Source: Embleya scabrispora DSM 41855
GTDB taxonomy: Bacteria > Actinomycetota > Actinomycetes > Streptomycetales > Streptomycetaceae
Assembly: GCF_000372745.1 (NCBI RefSeq)
Contig: NZ_KB889561.1
Coordinates: forward strand, 293,288-357,287
DNA length: 64,000 bases
Direction of reading: 5' to 3'
Made by a program: the position numbers and the translations under genes. The first letter of the stretch is position 1, and each line of letters opens with the position of its first letter. A model generated the notes under the pieces. It was given only the letters and a program-made list of their open reading frames with translations, did not search any database and was not told where the DNA came from. Of this stretch, positions 15,974-25,649 are shown piece after piece.

Positions 15974-17215
15974 TCACGTGCCGGCCAGCGCCTGCGTCGG
16001 GGTCAGCCGGGACGCGCGGATCGAGGGGTGGACACCGGCCGTCATGCCCACCAGGATCGCGCCGCCGAAGCCCGCCCCGACCGAGGCCGGCGACACCACC
16101 GCGGGCCAGTGTTGAAACCAGGCGTAGCCGATGGTCGCGGCCACGCCCAGGACCGTGCCGGCGAGACCGCCGAGGGTGGACAGGGCGATGGACTCGGTGA
16201 GGAACTGGCCGCGGATCTGGCCGCGGTTGGCGCCCAGGGCGCGGCGCAGGCCGATCTCCTTGCGGCGCTCCAGAACCGAGATGAACATCGTGTTGGCCAC
16301 CCCGATGCCGCCCACCAGGAGGGCGACGCCGGCAAGGCCCAGGAACAGCGCGGAGAACGTGCTCTCGGTCGCGCGCTTGGCGGCCAGGGCATCCGAGGGG
16401 CGGCTGACCCTGACCAGGCCGGGCAGCGCCGGGTTGACGGTTTGCGCCAGGACCGCGCGGACCGACTCGATGGCCGACTCGGCGGTGCGGACGTAGACGA
16501 CGGTGGGGTGACCGTCGAAGCCCAGGCCCGTGCGCGCGGCCTCCCAACCGACCAGGACCGCACGATCGATGTCGGGGGCCAGCGGGGCCGGCGCGAGAAT
16601 GCCGACGACGGTGAACCAGCGGTTGCCGATGACGACCTGAGGTGGCGCCTGCCCCGGCGTCAACGTGTCGAAGCCGAGCCGGATGCCGGCCTCGTGGCCG
16701 AGCACGACGGTCGGGAAGCGTTCGGTGACCGGGTCGAGGAAGCGCCCGGAACGGACCCTGCCGTGGATGGCGTCGAGCAGGTTGGCGCGGCTTGCCAACA
16801 CCGCCAGCCCCGAGCCGTCGTTCGGGTCGACCCGGTCCGAACGACGCACCACCGCATGGGTGTTCGCGACCGCGCTGGTCAGCGTGACCGGCCCGATGCG
16901 GGCCGCCATCGCGTCGGCGGCCTCGGGCAGCAGTACCGGCGGCTTCTGATCCGGCTGCGGTTCGGCGCGCAGCGTGTCGGTGCCCAGTGCGGAGAGTTCG
17001 TTCATCAACGCCTTCTGGCTCGACGCCGGAATGCCGATGACGATGATCATCGTCGCGATACCGATCGAAATGCCGAGGGCGGACAGCGCCGCGCGCATCT
17101 TGCGCGTGCGGATTCCGAGCAGGCCGAGCCGCAGGATGTCGGCCGGGGCCAGCCGCACGGGTCGGGTCGGATCGGTCGCGGCCGCCGCTCGTGCCGAGTG
17201 CACGCGGCGGCTCAC
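15974..17215 (-). CDS. MacB/FtsX-type ABC transporter permease
   Basis: 413 residues from the GTG at 17215, which overlaps the ATPase stop as GTGA. One membrane helix lies near the N terminus ([20 protein letters not shown]), followed by a large extracellular MacB-like domain with conserved [13 protein letters not shown], and three C-terminal helices around [20 protein letters not shown] and [20 protein letters not shown]. The loop [20 protein letters not shown] is the FtsX signature that contacts the ATPase. Its operon mates (ATPase, HlyD-like adaptor, lipoprotein) make a MacAB-type exporter or mechanotransmitter at the cell envelope. Confidence 0.9.
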   Translation of the reverse strand: MSRRVHSARAAAATDPTRPVRLAPADILRLGLLGIRTRKMRAALSALGISIGIATMIIVIGIPASSQKALMNELSALGTDTLRAEPQPDQKPPVLLPEAADAMAARIGPVTLTSAVANTHAVVRRSDRVDPNDGSGLAVLASRANLLDAIHGRVRSGRFLDPVTERFPTVVLGHEAGIRLGFDTLTPGQAPPQVVIGNRWFTVVGILAPAPLAPDIDRAVLVGWEAARTGLGFDGHPTVVYVRTAESAIESVRAVLAQTVNPALPGLVRVSRPSDALAAKRATESTFSALFLGLAGVALLVGGIGVANTMFISVLERRKEIGLRRALGANRGQIRGQFLTESIALSTLGGLAGTVLGVAATIGYAWFQHWPAVVSPASVGAGFGGAILVGMTAGVHPSIRASRLTPTQALAGT

Positions 17216-18066
17216 GAGCGGCCGCCGAATCCCGCGGACGGCGCGGGCGCCACCGGTGCCATCGGTACGACGGGTGCCGGGTATCCGGGCCCGTCCCAAG
17301 CCTCGACCCGCTCGGGAGTCCCGAGCCCATCGGAGCCATCGAACCCGGCGGATTCCTCGAACGCTGCGGGCGCTTCGCCCACTTCGGCCGCGGGCCGCCC
17401 GGTGTCCGTGACCAGTCGGCCGTCGCGGATCTCCACGCGGCGCGGCAACCCGGCGGCGATGTCCCGGTCGTGCGTGATGATGGCGATCGTGGCTCCCTCG
17501 GCGTTCAGCTGGTGCAACAACTCCAGGACCGCCTGCCCGTTCGCCGTGTCCAGGGCGCCGGTGGGCTCGTCGGCCAGCACGAGGGCGGGTGCGTGGACCA
17601 ACGCGCGGGCGATCGCCACGCGTTGGCGCTCGCCGCCGGAGAGTTCGTGCGGCCGGTGTCCGGCGCGGCGGGCCAGGCCGACCCGGCCGAGCGCCTGCAC
17701 CGCGAGCGGCAGCCGACGGCGGCGCGGGACGCCCGCGTACAGCAGTCCGGTCGCGACGTTCTCCGCGGCGGTGAGCCCGTCGGTGAGGTGGAACTGTTGG
17801 AACACGAAGCCGAGCAGGCGGCCGCGCAGTGCGGAGAGCCGCCGGTCGGACAGGGTGCCGACGTCGTGGCCCAGGATCGACACCGTCCCCGCGGTCGGAG
17901 TGTCCAACGTGCCCATCAGGTTGAGCAGGGTGGACTTGCCCGAGCCGGACGGCCCGACGATGCCCACGAGTTCGCCGGCCGCGATCGCGAGTGACACGTC
18001 GTCGAGGGCCTTGACGCCGCCCGGGTATGCCTTGCTCGCGTGTACGACCTCCAGGACCGGACTCAC
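17212..18066 (-). CDS. MacB/LolD-type ABC transporter ATPase
   Basis: 284 residues with GTG start overlapping the upstream stop. Walker A is GPSGSGKS, the Q-loop is FVFQQFHL, the signature [15 protein letters not shown] and Walker B LVLADEP, with the switch His in IITHDRD. The last about 60 residues are a Gly/Pro/Ala-rich tail ([20 protein letters not shown]) beyond the normal domain end. It energises the FtsX-type permease encoded next. Confidence 0.93.
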   Translation of the reverse strand: MSPVLEVVHASKAYPGGVKALDDVSLAIAAGELVGIVGPSGSGKSTLLNLMGTLDTPTAGTVSILGHDVGTLSDRRLSALRGRLLGFVFQQFHLTDGLTAAENVATGLLYAGVPRRRRLPLAVQALGRVGLARRAGHRPHELSGGERQRVAIARALVHAPALVLADEPTGALDTANGQAVLELLHQLNAEGATIAIITHDRDIAAGLPRRVEIRDGRLVTDTGRPAAEVGEAPAAFEESAGFDGSDGLGTPERVEAWDGPGYPAPVVPMAPVAPAPSAGFGGRS

Positions 18067-19373
18067 GACGTGGTCACCACCCGCAGGCCCGGCTCCAGGC
18101 CGCTGCCCTCGACCTCGACCATGCCCTTGACGAACAGGCCGGTCTTGACCGCGATCAGGCGCCCGGCGGGGATCTGCACGGCGTACCCGCCCTCGCGCAG
18201 CGCGACCAGCGCGCCGATCGGCACGGCCAGGACACCCTTTCGGGTTTCGGTGGCGAAGCGGACCTGAACGCCGGCCGCGTCGAGGCCTCGCACCGCGGCG
18301 GGATCGTCGAGGGTGACGGTCACGGTCATTTTCGCCCCGCCGGCGTCCGGACCCAGCGCATCCGGTCCGGTGTCCTTGCGTTCGGCGGTGCGACCGATCC
18401 CGGACACCGTGCCGCGGGTCTCGGTGTTGTCCGGGAGCACCACGGTCACGGGGGTGTCCACCGCGATCGAGCCGACCTCGGTCGCGGCAACGGGCACAGT
18501 GACCGCCTTGGCGGTCGGCGTGATGGTCATCACCGGTGCGAGCGACGCGTCGTCACCGAGTCCGGCCGACAGCGCGCCCACCCGGATCTCGCCGGACAAC
18601 ACGGTGACATCGCCGACCTCCAGGACACCGGTCTGCGAAGTCCCCAGGGCCTTCTGCCACTTCTTGACCGCCGCGGACAAAGCGGGAGTCCAGGTCGCCT
18701 CGCCCGTCGGTACGCCGGCGGGTTGGCCGCCGATGTCGTAGCCGAGTGCCTTGAGGTTGTCCGCGATCACCCGCACGTCGCGGCCCTGCGGGGGCTTGGC
18801 GGCGTCCTTCTTCACGGTTTCCTGCTTGGCGGTCTCCTGCTTGGCGGTCTCCTGCTTGGACGTGTCCTGCTTCGGATCGCTCTGCTTCGGGTCGGACTGC
18901 CTGGAATCCGTCTGCCCGGAATCCGTCCTGCCGTTCGTGCCGCCGCCCGCCGTGTCCCCTTCCGTCCTTCCCAGCGCACGGAACATCGGGGTCGTCCCGT
19001 AGAAGAGCGCGATCGGCCGATCGTCGAGGCGGTACAGCGGCTTCCCCCGGGTGATCGTGTCCCCGCTCTTGGGCAGCCACGTCACAATGCCCTTGCGTCC
19101 GGCCTTGAGCGGTTGTTCGGTACCGAACCCGAGCGTGCCCGGCAGGTCACGGGCATCGGACAGGTCGGTCCTGGTCACCGCGGCCGTCGCGACGCCCGCC
19201 GACTTCCTCGCGGCCCCGGTGGACCCGCCGCCACGACTGGTGGCGGCGAAGGCGGCGACCGCGCCGAGGACCAGCACCACGACGACGATCAGCGCGATCC
19301 GGCGTCCGGTCCGCGCGCGTCGCGGCTCGCGGAACTCGACGGTGCCGGCGCCCCCGTCGTCAGCGCTTGCCAC
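18063..19373 (-). CDS. Membrane-anchored HlyD/MacA-like adaptor with peptidoglycan-binding-like domain
   Basis: 436 residues, GTG start. A single N-terminal membrane anchor ([20 protein letters not shown]) is followed by the adaptor beta region ([20 protein letters not shown]). A lysine/glutamate-rich low-complexity insert holds repeated QETAK units (18800-18880). A segment like PG_binding_1 follows ([13 protein letters not shown], then [19 protein letters not shown]). The C-terminal beta-barrel has the efflux-adaptor look ([18 protein letters not shown]). This three-part layout is common in actinobacterial MacA-like proteins. It likely bridges the MacB permease to the cell wall. Confidence 0.85.
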   Translation of the reverse strand: MASADDGGAGTVEFREPRRARTGRRIALIVVVVLVLGAVAAFAATSRGGGSTGAARKSAGVATAAVTRTDLSDARDLPGTLGFGTEQPLKAGRKGIVTWLPKSGDTITRGKPLYRLDDRPIALFYGTTPMFRALGRTEGDTAGGGTNGRTDSGQTDSRQSDPKQSDPKQDTSKQETAKQETAKQETVKKDAAKPPQGRDVRVIADNLKALGYDIGGQPAGVPTGEATWTPALSAAVKKWQKALGTSQTGVLEVGDVTVLSGEIRVGALSAGLGDDASLAPVMTITPTAKAVTVPVAATEVGSIAVDTPVTVVLPDNTETRGTVSGIGRTAERKDTGPDALGPDAGGAKMTVTVTLDDPAAVRGLDAAGVQVRFATETRKGVLAVPIGALVALREGGYAVQIPAGRLIAVKTGLFVKGMVEVEGSGLEPGLRVVTTS

Positions 19374-20001
19374 CGAAGGCCTCCAGCTTGCATTCCTGTT
19401 CGATCCTTCGGTGCTGCTCGTTGGTCAACGTCGACTCGCCGGTGAAGGTCCATCCGTCGGAGGTGACCTTGACCTTCATGCCCTTCGCGTTCATGCACTT
19501 GACCCAATCGCGCATGTCGTCGTCGTACTTCGGGTTCTGCTCCGGGTCCATCTCCGGCACCATCAACGGCATCTTGATCTCGCACTCCTTGAACTCGCGC
19601 GCGTACCTCTTGGTGCGCGCGATCTCGCCCTCCACGGACCCGGACTGCCGGGTGTCGACGCCCTTGGCCGTCAGGCACGCCTGGTACGTGGCCCACATGC
19701 GCTTCTCTTCCTCCTCCGACGTGTCCAGACGGCGCTGGGGTCGGCCGGTGGTCGGCGCCTGGGACGTGTTCGCGCTCGTGGCGGGCGGCGCACCCACTTG
19801 TCCACCGGCGGTATCGGAAGCCGCCGACCGTTCCTTGGCCGCGGCGTCGGACGTGGGAAGCGAGGCGACCTGCGAGGAGGACTTCTCGGAATCGTCGCCA
19901 CCGCATGCCGTCAGCACGAGCAGAGCCGCCAGCGCGACGGTGGACAAAGCGGCCGAACTGGAACGGCGGGCGGGCGAAGGCAACGGTTCGATTCGAGGCA
20001 T
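19360..20001 (-). CDS. Secreted lipoprotein, unknown function
   Basis: 213 residues. Lipobox LTAC-GG at residues 30-35 after a hydrophobic stretch ALSTVALAALLVLTAC. A Ser/Ala/Pro-rich linker follows, then a globular part with three further cysteines (QACLTAKGVD, VKCMNAKGMK, IEQECKLEAF). It is the first gene of the exporter operon and overlaps the adaptor gene by 14 bases. It may sense or bind the exported substrate or a cell-wall signal. Not assigned to a named family. Confidence 0.78.
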   Translation of the reverse strand: MPRIEPLPSPARRSSSAALSTVALAALLVLTACGGDDSEKSSSQVASLPTSDAAAKERSAASDTAGGQVGAPPATSANTSQAPTTGRPQRRLDTSEEEEKRMWATYQACLTAKGVDTRQSGSVEGEIARTKRYAREFKECEIKMPLMVPEMDPEQNPKYDDDMRDWVKCMNAKGMKVKVTSDGWTFTGESTLTNEQHRRIEQECKLEAFGGKR

Positions 20002-20023
20002 GGCCCTGATGCTGCCGTCCGGA

Positions 20024-20052
20024 TGTCAGGAACCTGTCAGGTCGTGGTCAGG
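20024..20052 (-). promoter_or_regulatory. Three 11-bp-phased GTCAGG direct repeats (response-regulator operator)
   Basis: TGTCAGG (20024-20030), TGTCAGG (20035-20041) and GGTCAGG (20046-20052) are spaced exactly 11 bp apart, one helical turn, as for OmpR/PhoP-family dimers on direct repeats. They lie just upstream of the lipoprotein gene and about 60 bp from the -10 of the response-regulator gene, so a single site could control both. Confidence 0.6.
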
Positions 20053-20110
20053 ATGGGATCGGAACCGGGACGACCTGGGCCCGATGGCGATCGGACCAGG
20101 TCACGGCACC

Positions 20111-20116
20111 TAGCAT
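20111..20116 (+). promoter_or_regulatory. -10 element of a probably leaderless response-regulator transcript
   Basis: TAGCAT lies seven bases before the ATG at 20124, so transcription would start at or next to the start codon. No convincing -35 is seen 17-18 bp upstream, which fits activator dependence. No Shine-Dalgarno sequence precedes the ATG. Confidence 0.45.
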
Positions 20117-20123
20117 CGACGTC

Positions 20124-20846
20124 ATGTGCGCGCACGTTTTGGTGGCCGAGGACGACGAGAAGCAGGCCCGATTGGTCCGCCTGTACCTGGAGCGCGAGGG
20201 TCACGTGGTCACCGTCGTGCACGACGGACGGGACGCGATCGACACGGCCCGCACCAAGCGACCCGACATCCTGGTCCTGGACGTGATGATGCCGCGCGTC
20301 GACGGCCTGGATGTCACGCGCGTCCTGCGCCGCGAGAGCGAACTGCCGATTCTGATGCTCACCGCCCGCTCGACCGAGGACGACCTGCTGCTCGGCCTGG
20401 ACCTGGGCGCGGACGACTACCTGACCAAGCCGTACAGCCCGCGCGAACTGATGGCTCGCGTGCGCACGCTGCTGCGCCGAAGCGGGCGACCGGCGGGTCC
20501 GCCCGACCCGGTCCTGCGAGTCGGCCGGCTCTCGGTGGATCCGGTACGACACGAGGTGGCCGTCGCCGGGCGCCGGGTGGACTGTACGCCCGGCGAATTC
20601 CGCATCCTGGAGGCCCTGGTCACCGAGCCGGGGCGGGTGTACACGCGGCAACAACTGCTCGAACAGGCGCACGGATTCGACCGGTATGTGACCACCCGGA
20701 CGGTCGACGTGCACATCATGAACCTGCGCCGGAAGATCGAGGCCGACCCGCGGCGCCCGGCGTATCTGGTGACCGTGTTCGGCGTCGGCTACAAGATCGG
20801 CGAGCCGGGCCCGGACGCCCGTGGGGAGCGCGACGGTGGCGCGTAG
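20124..20846 (+). CDS. OmpR-family response regulator
   Basis: 240 residues. Receiver domain 1-120 with acidic pocket VAEDDE, phospho-acceptor Asp53 in LVLDVMMP, the Thr in LTARS and the Lys in LTKPYSP. The winged-helix DNA-binding domain occupies residues about 135-230 (LTEPGRVYTRQQLLEQ-like region, then TVDVHIMNLRRKIEADPRRP and VFGVGYKI). Its stop lies 11 bases inside the kinase gene. The divergent position to the exporter operon, with phased direct repeats between, suggests that operon is its regulon. Confidence 0.93.
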   Translation: MCAHVLVAEDDEKQARLVRLYLEREGHVVTVVHDGRDAIDTARTKRPDILVLDVMMPRVDGLDVTRVLRRESELPILMLTARSTEDDLLLGLDLGADDYLTKPYSPRELMARVRTLLRRSGRPAGPPDPVLRVGRLSVDPVRHEVAVAGRRVDCTPGEFRILEALVTEPGRVYTRQQLLEQAHGFDRYVTTRTVDVHIMNLRRKIEADPRRPAYLVTVFGVGYKIGEPGPDARGERDGGA

Positions 20847-22773
20847 GGTCCCGCTGCACCGAAGTCTGCTCGTCCGGCTGCTCGCCTCCTCGGTCCTGGT
20901 CGCGGCGTGCGCGGTGGCGGCCACCGCATGGCTGGCCGCGCAGACCACCGAGGGGGCCATCCGCGACGGGCAGAGCCGGGTGCTGGCCGACGACACCCGG
21001 ATCTACCGCACGTTGTCGAGCTACGCGGCGACCCATCCGCAGTGGACCGGCATCGAACCGATCCTGCGCGAGTTGTCCCGGGACACCGGCCGACGGATCG
21101 CGCTGACCACCCGCGAGGGCGCGCCGATCGCGGACTCGGACGCGGGGCCGGCGTCGCCGCCGCCGTTCAGCCGCCCGTCGGCCGTCGTCGACCCGCTCGC
21201 GGTCGACGCGACCCTGGTGCCCACCACCGGATCCGACCGCATCGATCCCGAGGCGGTGGGGCCGTTCCGGCTCACGGACGCCGAGCGGGCCCAATCGCGC
21301 CGGGACGCCGACGCGGCGGTGCAGTGCCTGCGTACGGCGGGCCGCTCCGGTGACATCACGCAGCAGCCGAACGGGCGCTCGGTCGTCACGATCGTGGGCG
21401 GACCCACCGGGGCCGGCGAATCCGCCGGCCCCGGCGTGAACGCGACCGTGCCGGGTCCGATGGCCGATCCCGACGGCACCCCGGGCCCGCGCCCGCGGGC
21501 ATCGCGCAGCCCGAGCGTGGTGTCCGAGGCATCCACCGCACGCCCCGGCACCGACGACGGCCGGACCTCGAACAGCGCGATCGCCGCGTCGTGCGGCCTC
21601 GCGCGACCCAACGCGCCGACCGCGACCGAGCAGAAGGCGCTGGACGAGCTCAACGCCCTGTTCGCGGCCTGCCTGACCCGCAAGCGCATCGCGCCGCTCA
21701 CTCTCGGGCTCGACCTGACCTGGGACAAGGACGCCTCGCCCGTCGTCGCCCGGGACGTCGCCGCGTGCGTGGACACCGCCCGCCGCGAGCAGCTCACCCC
21801 GTACGTCGTGCCCGCGACGCTGTTGTTCGTGGGCGACCACGACGGCTCCACGGCCCCGGTGTTCGACCTGAGCCGAGCCGACACCGTACGCATAGCCGGC
21901 GTCGCCGCGCTGATCCTGCTCCTCACCGCGGCGGTCACCGGCCTGGTCGCGGCCCGGCTGATCCGGCCGCTGACCGCACTCACCGACGCGGCCCTGCGGA
22001 TGCGCGACGGCGACGACGCGACGCGGGTGGACCTGCCCGCGAACCACGAGATCGGCCGGCTCGCCGAGGCGTTCAACGACATGTCCGAGCACCGGCTGCG
22101 CATGGAGGAGCAGCGCAAGGAGATGGTCGGCGACGTGGCGCACGAGTTGCGCACCCCGCTGAGCAACATCCGCGGTTGGCTGGAGGCGGTCGAGGACGGG
22201 GTCGCGGTGCCGGACCGGGCGTTGACGTCCTCGCTGCTGGAGGAGGCGCTACTGCTCCAACACGTGATCGACGATCTCCAGGACCTCGCCGAGGCCGACG
22301 CGGGTCGGCTCGGCCTGCGGATGGAATCGGTGGCGCCGCACGAGGTCGCGGAACAGGTCGTGGCGGCGCACCTGGCCGGGGCCGCGGCGCAGGGTGTGGC
22401 GCTGGTGGTGCGGGGCGACTCGGACCTGCGGGTGTCGGCCGATCCGGTGCGGCTGCGCCAGATGGTGGGCAATCTGGTGTCCAACGCGGTGCGGCACACG
22501 TCGGAGGGCGGGAGCGTGACCGTGTACGCCCATCAGGATGGGCCGGAGGTCGTGTTCGAGGTGACCGACACCGGAATCGGCATCGCGGCGGCGGACCTGC
22601 CGCACGTCTTCGACCGGTTCTGGCGCGCGGACAAGTCCCGCAACCGCCGCACCGGCGGCAGTGGGCTCGGTCTGGCGATCGTCCACCGCCTCGCCCGGGC
22701 CCACGGCGGCTCGGTCACGGTGCGAAGCACCCCCGGCGTGGGTTCGGTGTTCGCCATCCGCCTGCCGGCCTGA
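20836..22773 (+). CDS. Sensor histidine kinase
   Basis: 645 residues from the GTG at 20836, chosen for GGGGAG seven bases upstream; an in-frame GTG at 20821 is an alternative. A first membrane helix (LLASSVLVAACAVAATAWLA) and a second around residue 350 (IAGVAALILLLTAAVTGLVA) bracket a large extracellular sensor of about 310 residues rich in Pro and Gly. HAMP follows, then HisKA with His436 in DVAHELRTPLSNIRG, and an HATPase domain with NLVSNAVRHTS, DTGIGIA and GGSGLGLAIV. It should phosphorylate the upstream response regulator in answer to an envelope signal. Confidence 0.93.
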   Translation: MARRVPLHRSLLVRLLASSVLVAACAVAATAWLAAQTTEGAIRDGQSRVLADDTRIYRTLSSYAATHPQWTGIEPILRELSRDTGRRIALTTREGAPIADSDAGPASPPPFSRPSAVVDPLAVDATLVPTTGSDRIDPEAVGPFRLTDAERAQSRRDADAAVQCLRTAGRSGDITQQPNGRSVVTIVGGPTGAGESAGPGVNATVPGPMADPDGTPGPRPRASRSPSVVSEASTARPGTDDGRTSNSAIAASCGLARPNAPTATEQKALDELNALFAACLTRKRIAPLTLGLDLTWDKDASPVVARDVAACVDTARREQLTPYVVPATLLFVGDHDGSTAPVFDLSRADTVRIAGVAALILLLTAAVTGLVAARLIRPLTALTDAALRMRDGDDATRVDLPANHEIGRLAEAFNDMSEHRLRMEEQRKEMVGDVAHELRTPLSNIRGWLEAVEDGVAVPDRALTSSLLEEALLLQHVIDDLQDLAEADAGRLGLRMESVAPHEVAEQVVAAHLAGAAAQGVALVVRGDSDLRVSADPVRLRQMVGNLVSNAVRHTSEGGSVTVYAHQDGPEVVFEVTDTGIGIAAADLPHVFDRFWRADKSRNRRTGGSGLGLAIVHRLARAHGGSVTVRSTPGVGSVFAIRLPA

Positions 22774-22808
22774 GCGGCCCCGGCGCGCATCGGTGCCGCC
22801 GGGGTCGC
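22774..22808. terminator. Shared hairpin between convergent genes
   Basis: GCGGCCCCGGCG (22774-22785) pairs with CGCCGGGGTCGC (22797-22808) with one mismatch and an 11-nt loop. It lies directly after the kinase stop and 20 bases before the convergent amidohydrolase stop, so it can serve both. Confidence 0.65.
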
Positions 22809-22827
22809 TTTCGGGCCACGCCGTTCG

Positions 22828-24432
22828 TCAGGACACGTCGCGGCGCAGGGCCCGGCCGGCCAGGGCGCCCGTGGGCCGACCGTCGCGCAGCGCGGCGGTC
22901 CCGTTCACCAGGACGTGCCGCATGCCGCGTGCGTAGCTCGCCGGGTTCGCGTAGGTCGCCGTGTCCACGATGTCGTCGGGCGCGAAGATCGCCACGTCGG
23001 CGTGCGCGCCGACCCGCAGTACGCCTCGATCGCGCAGTCGCAGATTGGTCGCCGGCAGGCCGGTCATCCGGCGGACCGCCTCCTCCGGCGACACGATGCG
23101 CTCGTCGCGCGCGTAGCGGCCCAGCACCCGGGCGAAGGTGCCGTAGGCGCGGGGGTGCACCGGATGGTCGGCGAAGCGTTCGTCGACCGCCGGGGCGTCC
23201 GAGTCCGAGCCCACCGACACCCAGTCGCGGGCGAAGGCGAGTCGGATGTTGTCCTCGTTCCCGACGAAGTACGCCGCGTCGGCGTGCGGTGCCGCGAGCA
23301 CGATGTCCAGCATCGTGGTGATCGGGTCGGCGTCGCCTCGGGCCTTGGCGATGTCCGCGATCGTGGATCCGGTGGGGACGCCGATGTCCGGGTGATTCGA
23401 CAGGATCACGATGCCCTCGGCGCCGCCGCTCATCCGCCACAGGCTCTCCCAGTCGCCGCCGTCGCGCACCGCGTCGAGGATCTGCGCCCGGCTCCGCGGG
23501 TCGCCGAGGCGCTGCCGGAGCTGCGCCGGGCCACCGAGGTGGAAGGGCGGAGGGATGGCGGCCGACAACAATGTGCTGCCGGCCGTGTAGGGGTAGATGT
23601 CGGCGGTCACCTCGACCCCCGCGGCGCGGGCGGCCTCGATCCGATCCAGGACGGCGGGCATCTTGTGCCAGTTGTCGCGGCCGGCGGTCTTCAGGTGGTA
23701 GATCTCGGCGCGGGAGCCGGAGGCCCGGGCGATCTCCAGGAGTTCGTCGACGCCCTCCAGGAGCCGGTCGCCCTCGTTGCGCAGGTGCGAGATGTACAGC
23801 GCGTCGTACCGTGCCAACACACGGGCATAGGCGATGAGTTCGTCGGTGTCGGCGTAGGTGCCGGGAGGGTAGATCAGCGCGGACCCGACACCGAGGGCCC
23901 CGTCCGCCAGCTCCTGTTCGAGCAGCGCGCAGGCGCGGGCGAGGTCGTCGGCGTCCAGCGGGCGGTCGTCGAGCCCGGCGACGGACATCCGGAGGTTGTC
24001 CGCTCCGACGAAGCTGGCCACGTTCTGGCCGACGCCCTGGGCTTCGAGCTGCTCCAGGAAGTCGCGCAGTCGCGGCCAGGAGCGACGGGTCCCCTCGGCC
24101 GACGGGCCGAGCTCGATCATCCCGTCGGTCATCGCGCCGGTCACCGGGCCGAGCGAGACGCCTTCGCCGAAGATCTGGGTGGTGACCCCCTGATGGAGAT
24201 CGGACAGGCCGCGGGGATCCTGCTGAAGTGTGAAGTAGGCGTGGCTCAGCACGTTGACGAAGCCCGGGCAGACCACGCAGCCCCGGGCGTCGATCTCGTC
24301 ACGGCCCCGGACATCGCCGACGTCCCCGACCGCGACCACACGTCCGGCGTCGATCGCCAGATCGCCGTCGAATGCGGGCGATCCGCTCCCGTCGACGAGG
24401 GAACCTTCGCGGACAACGAGATCGACCTGCAT
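22828..24432 (-). CDS. N-acyl-D-amino-acid deacylase-like amidohydrolase
   Basis: 534 residues of the amidohydrolase superfamily, D-aminoacylase branch. The first composite-barrel segment (VDLVVREGSLVDGSGSPAFD) is typical. In place of HxH the metal site reads FVNVLSHAYF. Later landmarks are GVTTQIFGEG, YISHLRNEGD, EIYHLKTAGR, VTADIYPYTAGST, VSVGSDSDAP, RAYGTFARVLGRYARDE and TGLPATNLRLRDRGVLRVGA. The enzyme would hydrolyse N-acyl-D-amino acids or related D-peptide derivatives in the cytosol. The missing first His of the HxH pair is normal variation in this branch or may alter metal use; function at subfamily level is uncertain. Confidence 0.83.
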   Translation of the reverse strand: MQVDLVVREGSLVDGSGSPAFDGDLAIDAGRVVAVGDVGDVRGRDEIDARGCVVCPGFVNVLSHAYFTLQQDPRGLSDLHQGVTTQIFGEGVSLGPVTGAMTDGMIELGPSAEGTRRSWPRLRDFLEQLEAQGVGQNVASFVGADNLRMSVAGLDDRPLDADDLARACALLEQELADGALGVGSALIYPPGTYADTDELIAYARVLARYDALYISHLRNEGDRLLEGVDELLEIARASGSRAEIYHLKTAGRDNWHKMPAVLDRIEAARAAGVEVTADIYPYTAGSTLLSAAIPPPFHLGGPAQLRQRLGDPRSRAQILDAVRDGGDWESLWRMSGGAEGIVILSNHPDIGVPTGSTIADIAKARGDADPITTMLDIVLAAPHADAAYFVGNEDNIRLAFARDWVSVGSDSDAPAVDERFADHPVHPRAYGTFARVLGRYARDERIVSPEEAVRRMTGLPATNLRLRDRGVLRVGAHADVAIFAPDDIVDTATYANPASYARGMRHVLVNGTAALRDGRPTGALAGRALRRDVS

Positions 24433-24628
24433 ACGGAGCCTCTTCGAGTACGAGTGAGCCGACGTGCCTGGCGCCCCTCAGTATCACCGCGAGCGCGCCG
24501 GTGGATCATGGGCTCCGGCACGAGCGACACCTCGAAGATGTGTGCGTCCGCACGAAGACTGCCACGCAACACCCGACTCCCGAGGGCGGTGCGCGCCGGC
24601 GCGCACCCGCTCCGACGCGAATATGCGA

Positions 24629-24657
24629 TTGAGCATCGGGCGGGCCGCCCCTAGCGT
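24629..24657 (+). promoter_or_regulatory. Promoter TTGAGC-N17-TAGCGT of a leaderless PARG gene
   Basis: TTGAGC (24629-24634) and TAGCGT (24652-24657) are spaced by 17 bp, close to the actinomycete housekeeping sigma consensus. The GTG start codon begins nine bases after the -10, so the transcript is expected to start at or within two bases of it, and no Shine-Dalgarno is present. Confidence 0.6.
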
Positions 24658-24665
24658 ACGGGCGG

Positions 24666-25502
24666 GTGAGCAGCACATTGCGAGAGATCGCGGAGGCCAA
24701 CGCGCGCATCGTCGCCGCGGGCGCGTACGCGACGCCCGAGGGCACCGTCGTGGTGGCGCCCGCGCTTCGTTCGGCGATCTCCGGCACGGTGAGCCATCCG
24801 CCGGACGAGCCCGGCGAACCGCGTCGTACCGATCCCGGGCCCACGACGTCGTTCGAGGTGACCGTCGAGAACAGCCTCCAGGCCGCGCGGCGCCTGGTCT
24901 CGACGGGTGTCGGACCGGTCGCGGTCCTGAACTTCGCGTCGGCGCGCACCCCGGGAGGGGGCTACCTGCGCGGGGCCCGTGCCCAGGAGGAGGATCTCTG
25001 CCGCAACACCCTGCTGTTTCCCTGCCTCCAGGCCGCCCCCGACTACTACGCGGCCCATCGCGCCGGCTCCGACCTGCTCTACAGCGACCGGGTCCTGTGG
25101 TCCCCCGACGTCCCCGTGCACCGCGACGAGTGGGGGCGACTGCTCGGCGACCCGTATCGGGTGTCCTTCCTCACCTGCGCCGCGCCCAATGCCGGCGAGA
25201 TCCTGCGCCGTGACCCCGGCGCGCACGACCGTATCCGGGACGTGCTGTACCGGCGCGCCGAGCGGGTGTCGACGGTGGCCCACCGGCACGGCGCGCGGCA
25301 GTTGGTGCTGGGCGCTTGGGGGTGCGGAGTGTTCGGCAACGACCCGCGCGTCGTCGCCGCGGCGTTTCATGCTCATCTCGCCGCGGACGGCTCGTTGTCC
25401 ACCGCCTTCGACCGGGTGGTCTTCGCGGTCCCGGATCGCTCACCCGACTCGATCAACCGGGCCGCGTTCACCGAACGATTCGCGCCGAGAACGCCGAGGT
25501 GA
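24666..25502 (+). CDS. Bacterial-type poly(ADP-ribose) glycohydrolase (TIGR02452 family)
   Basis: 278 residues with GTG start. The PARG signature is complete: NFASARTPGGGY holds the Gly triplet at 97-99, and ARAQEED gives the catalytic QEE at 107-109. LVLGAWGCGVFGNDP is the macrodomain phosphate-binding loop. Enzymes of this class hydrolyse ADP-ribose chains or O/N-linked ADP-ribose, as shown for the Thermomonospora curvata enzyme. Standing alone with its own promoter, it may counter ADP-ribosylating toxins or reverse endogenous ADP-ribosylation. Confidence 0.88.
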   Translation: MSSTLREIAEANARIVAAGAYATPEGTVVVAPALRSAISGTVSHPPDEPGEPRRTDPGPTTSFEVTVENSLQAARRLVSTGVGPVAVLNFASARTPGGGYLRGARAQEEDLCRNTLLFPCLQAAPDYYAAHRAGSDLLYSDRVLWSPDVPVHRDEWGRLLGDPYRVSFLTCAAPNAGEILRRDPGAHDRIRDVLYRRAERVSTVAHRHGARQLVLGAWGCGVFGNDPRVVAAAFHAHLAADGSLSTAFDRVVFAVPDRSPDSINRAAFTERFAPRTPR

Positions 25503-25649
25503 ACCGGCGCCGGCTCCGCGAGTCGGGGTGAACGCGGTCGTGGACGCCGGAGCCGGGGCGATTCCTCGGGCCGGCGAGCCGGGTGTGTGCCTACGCTGCC
25601 TAGTGCGTGATTGCCCGGTGGCCCGAGATCGCTGATTCCGGAGGCGAAT

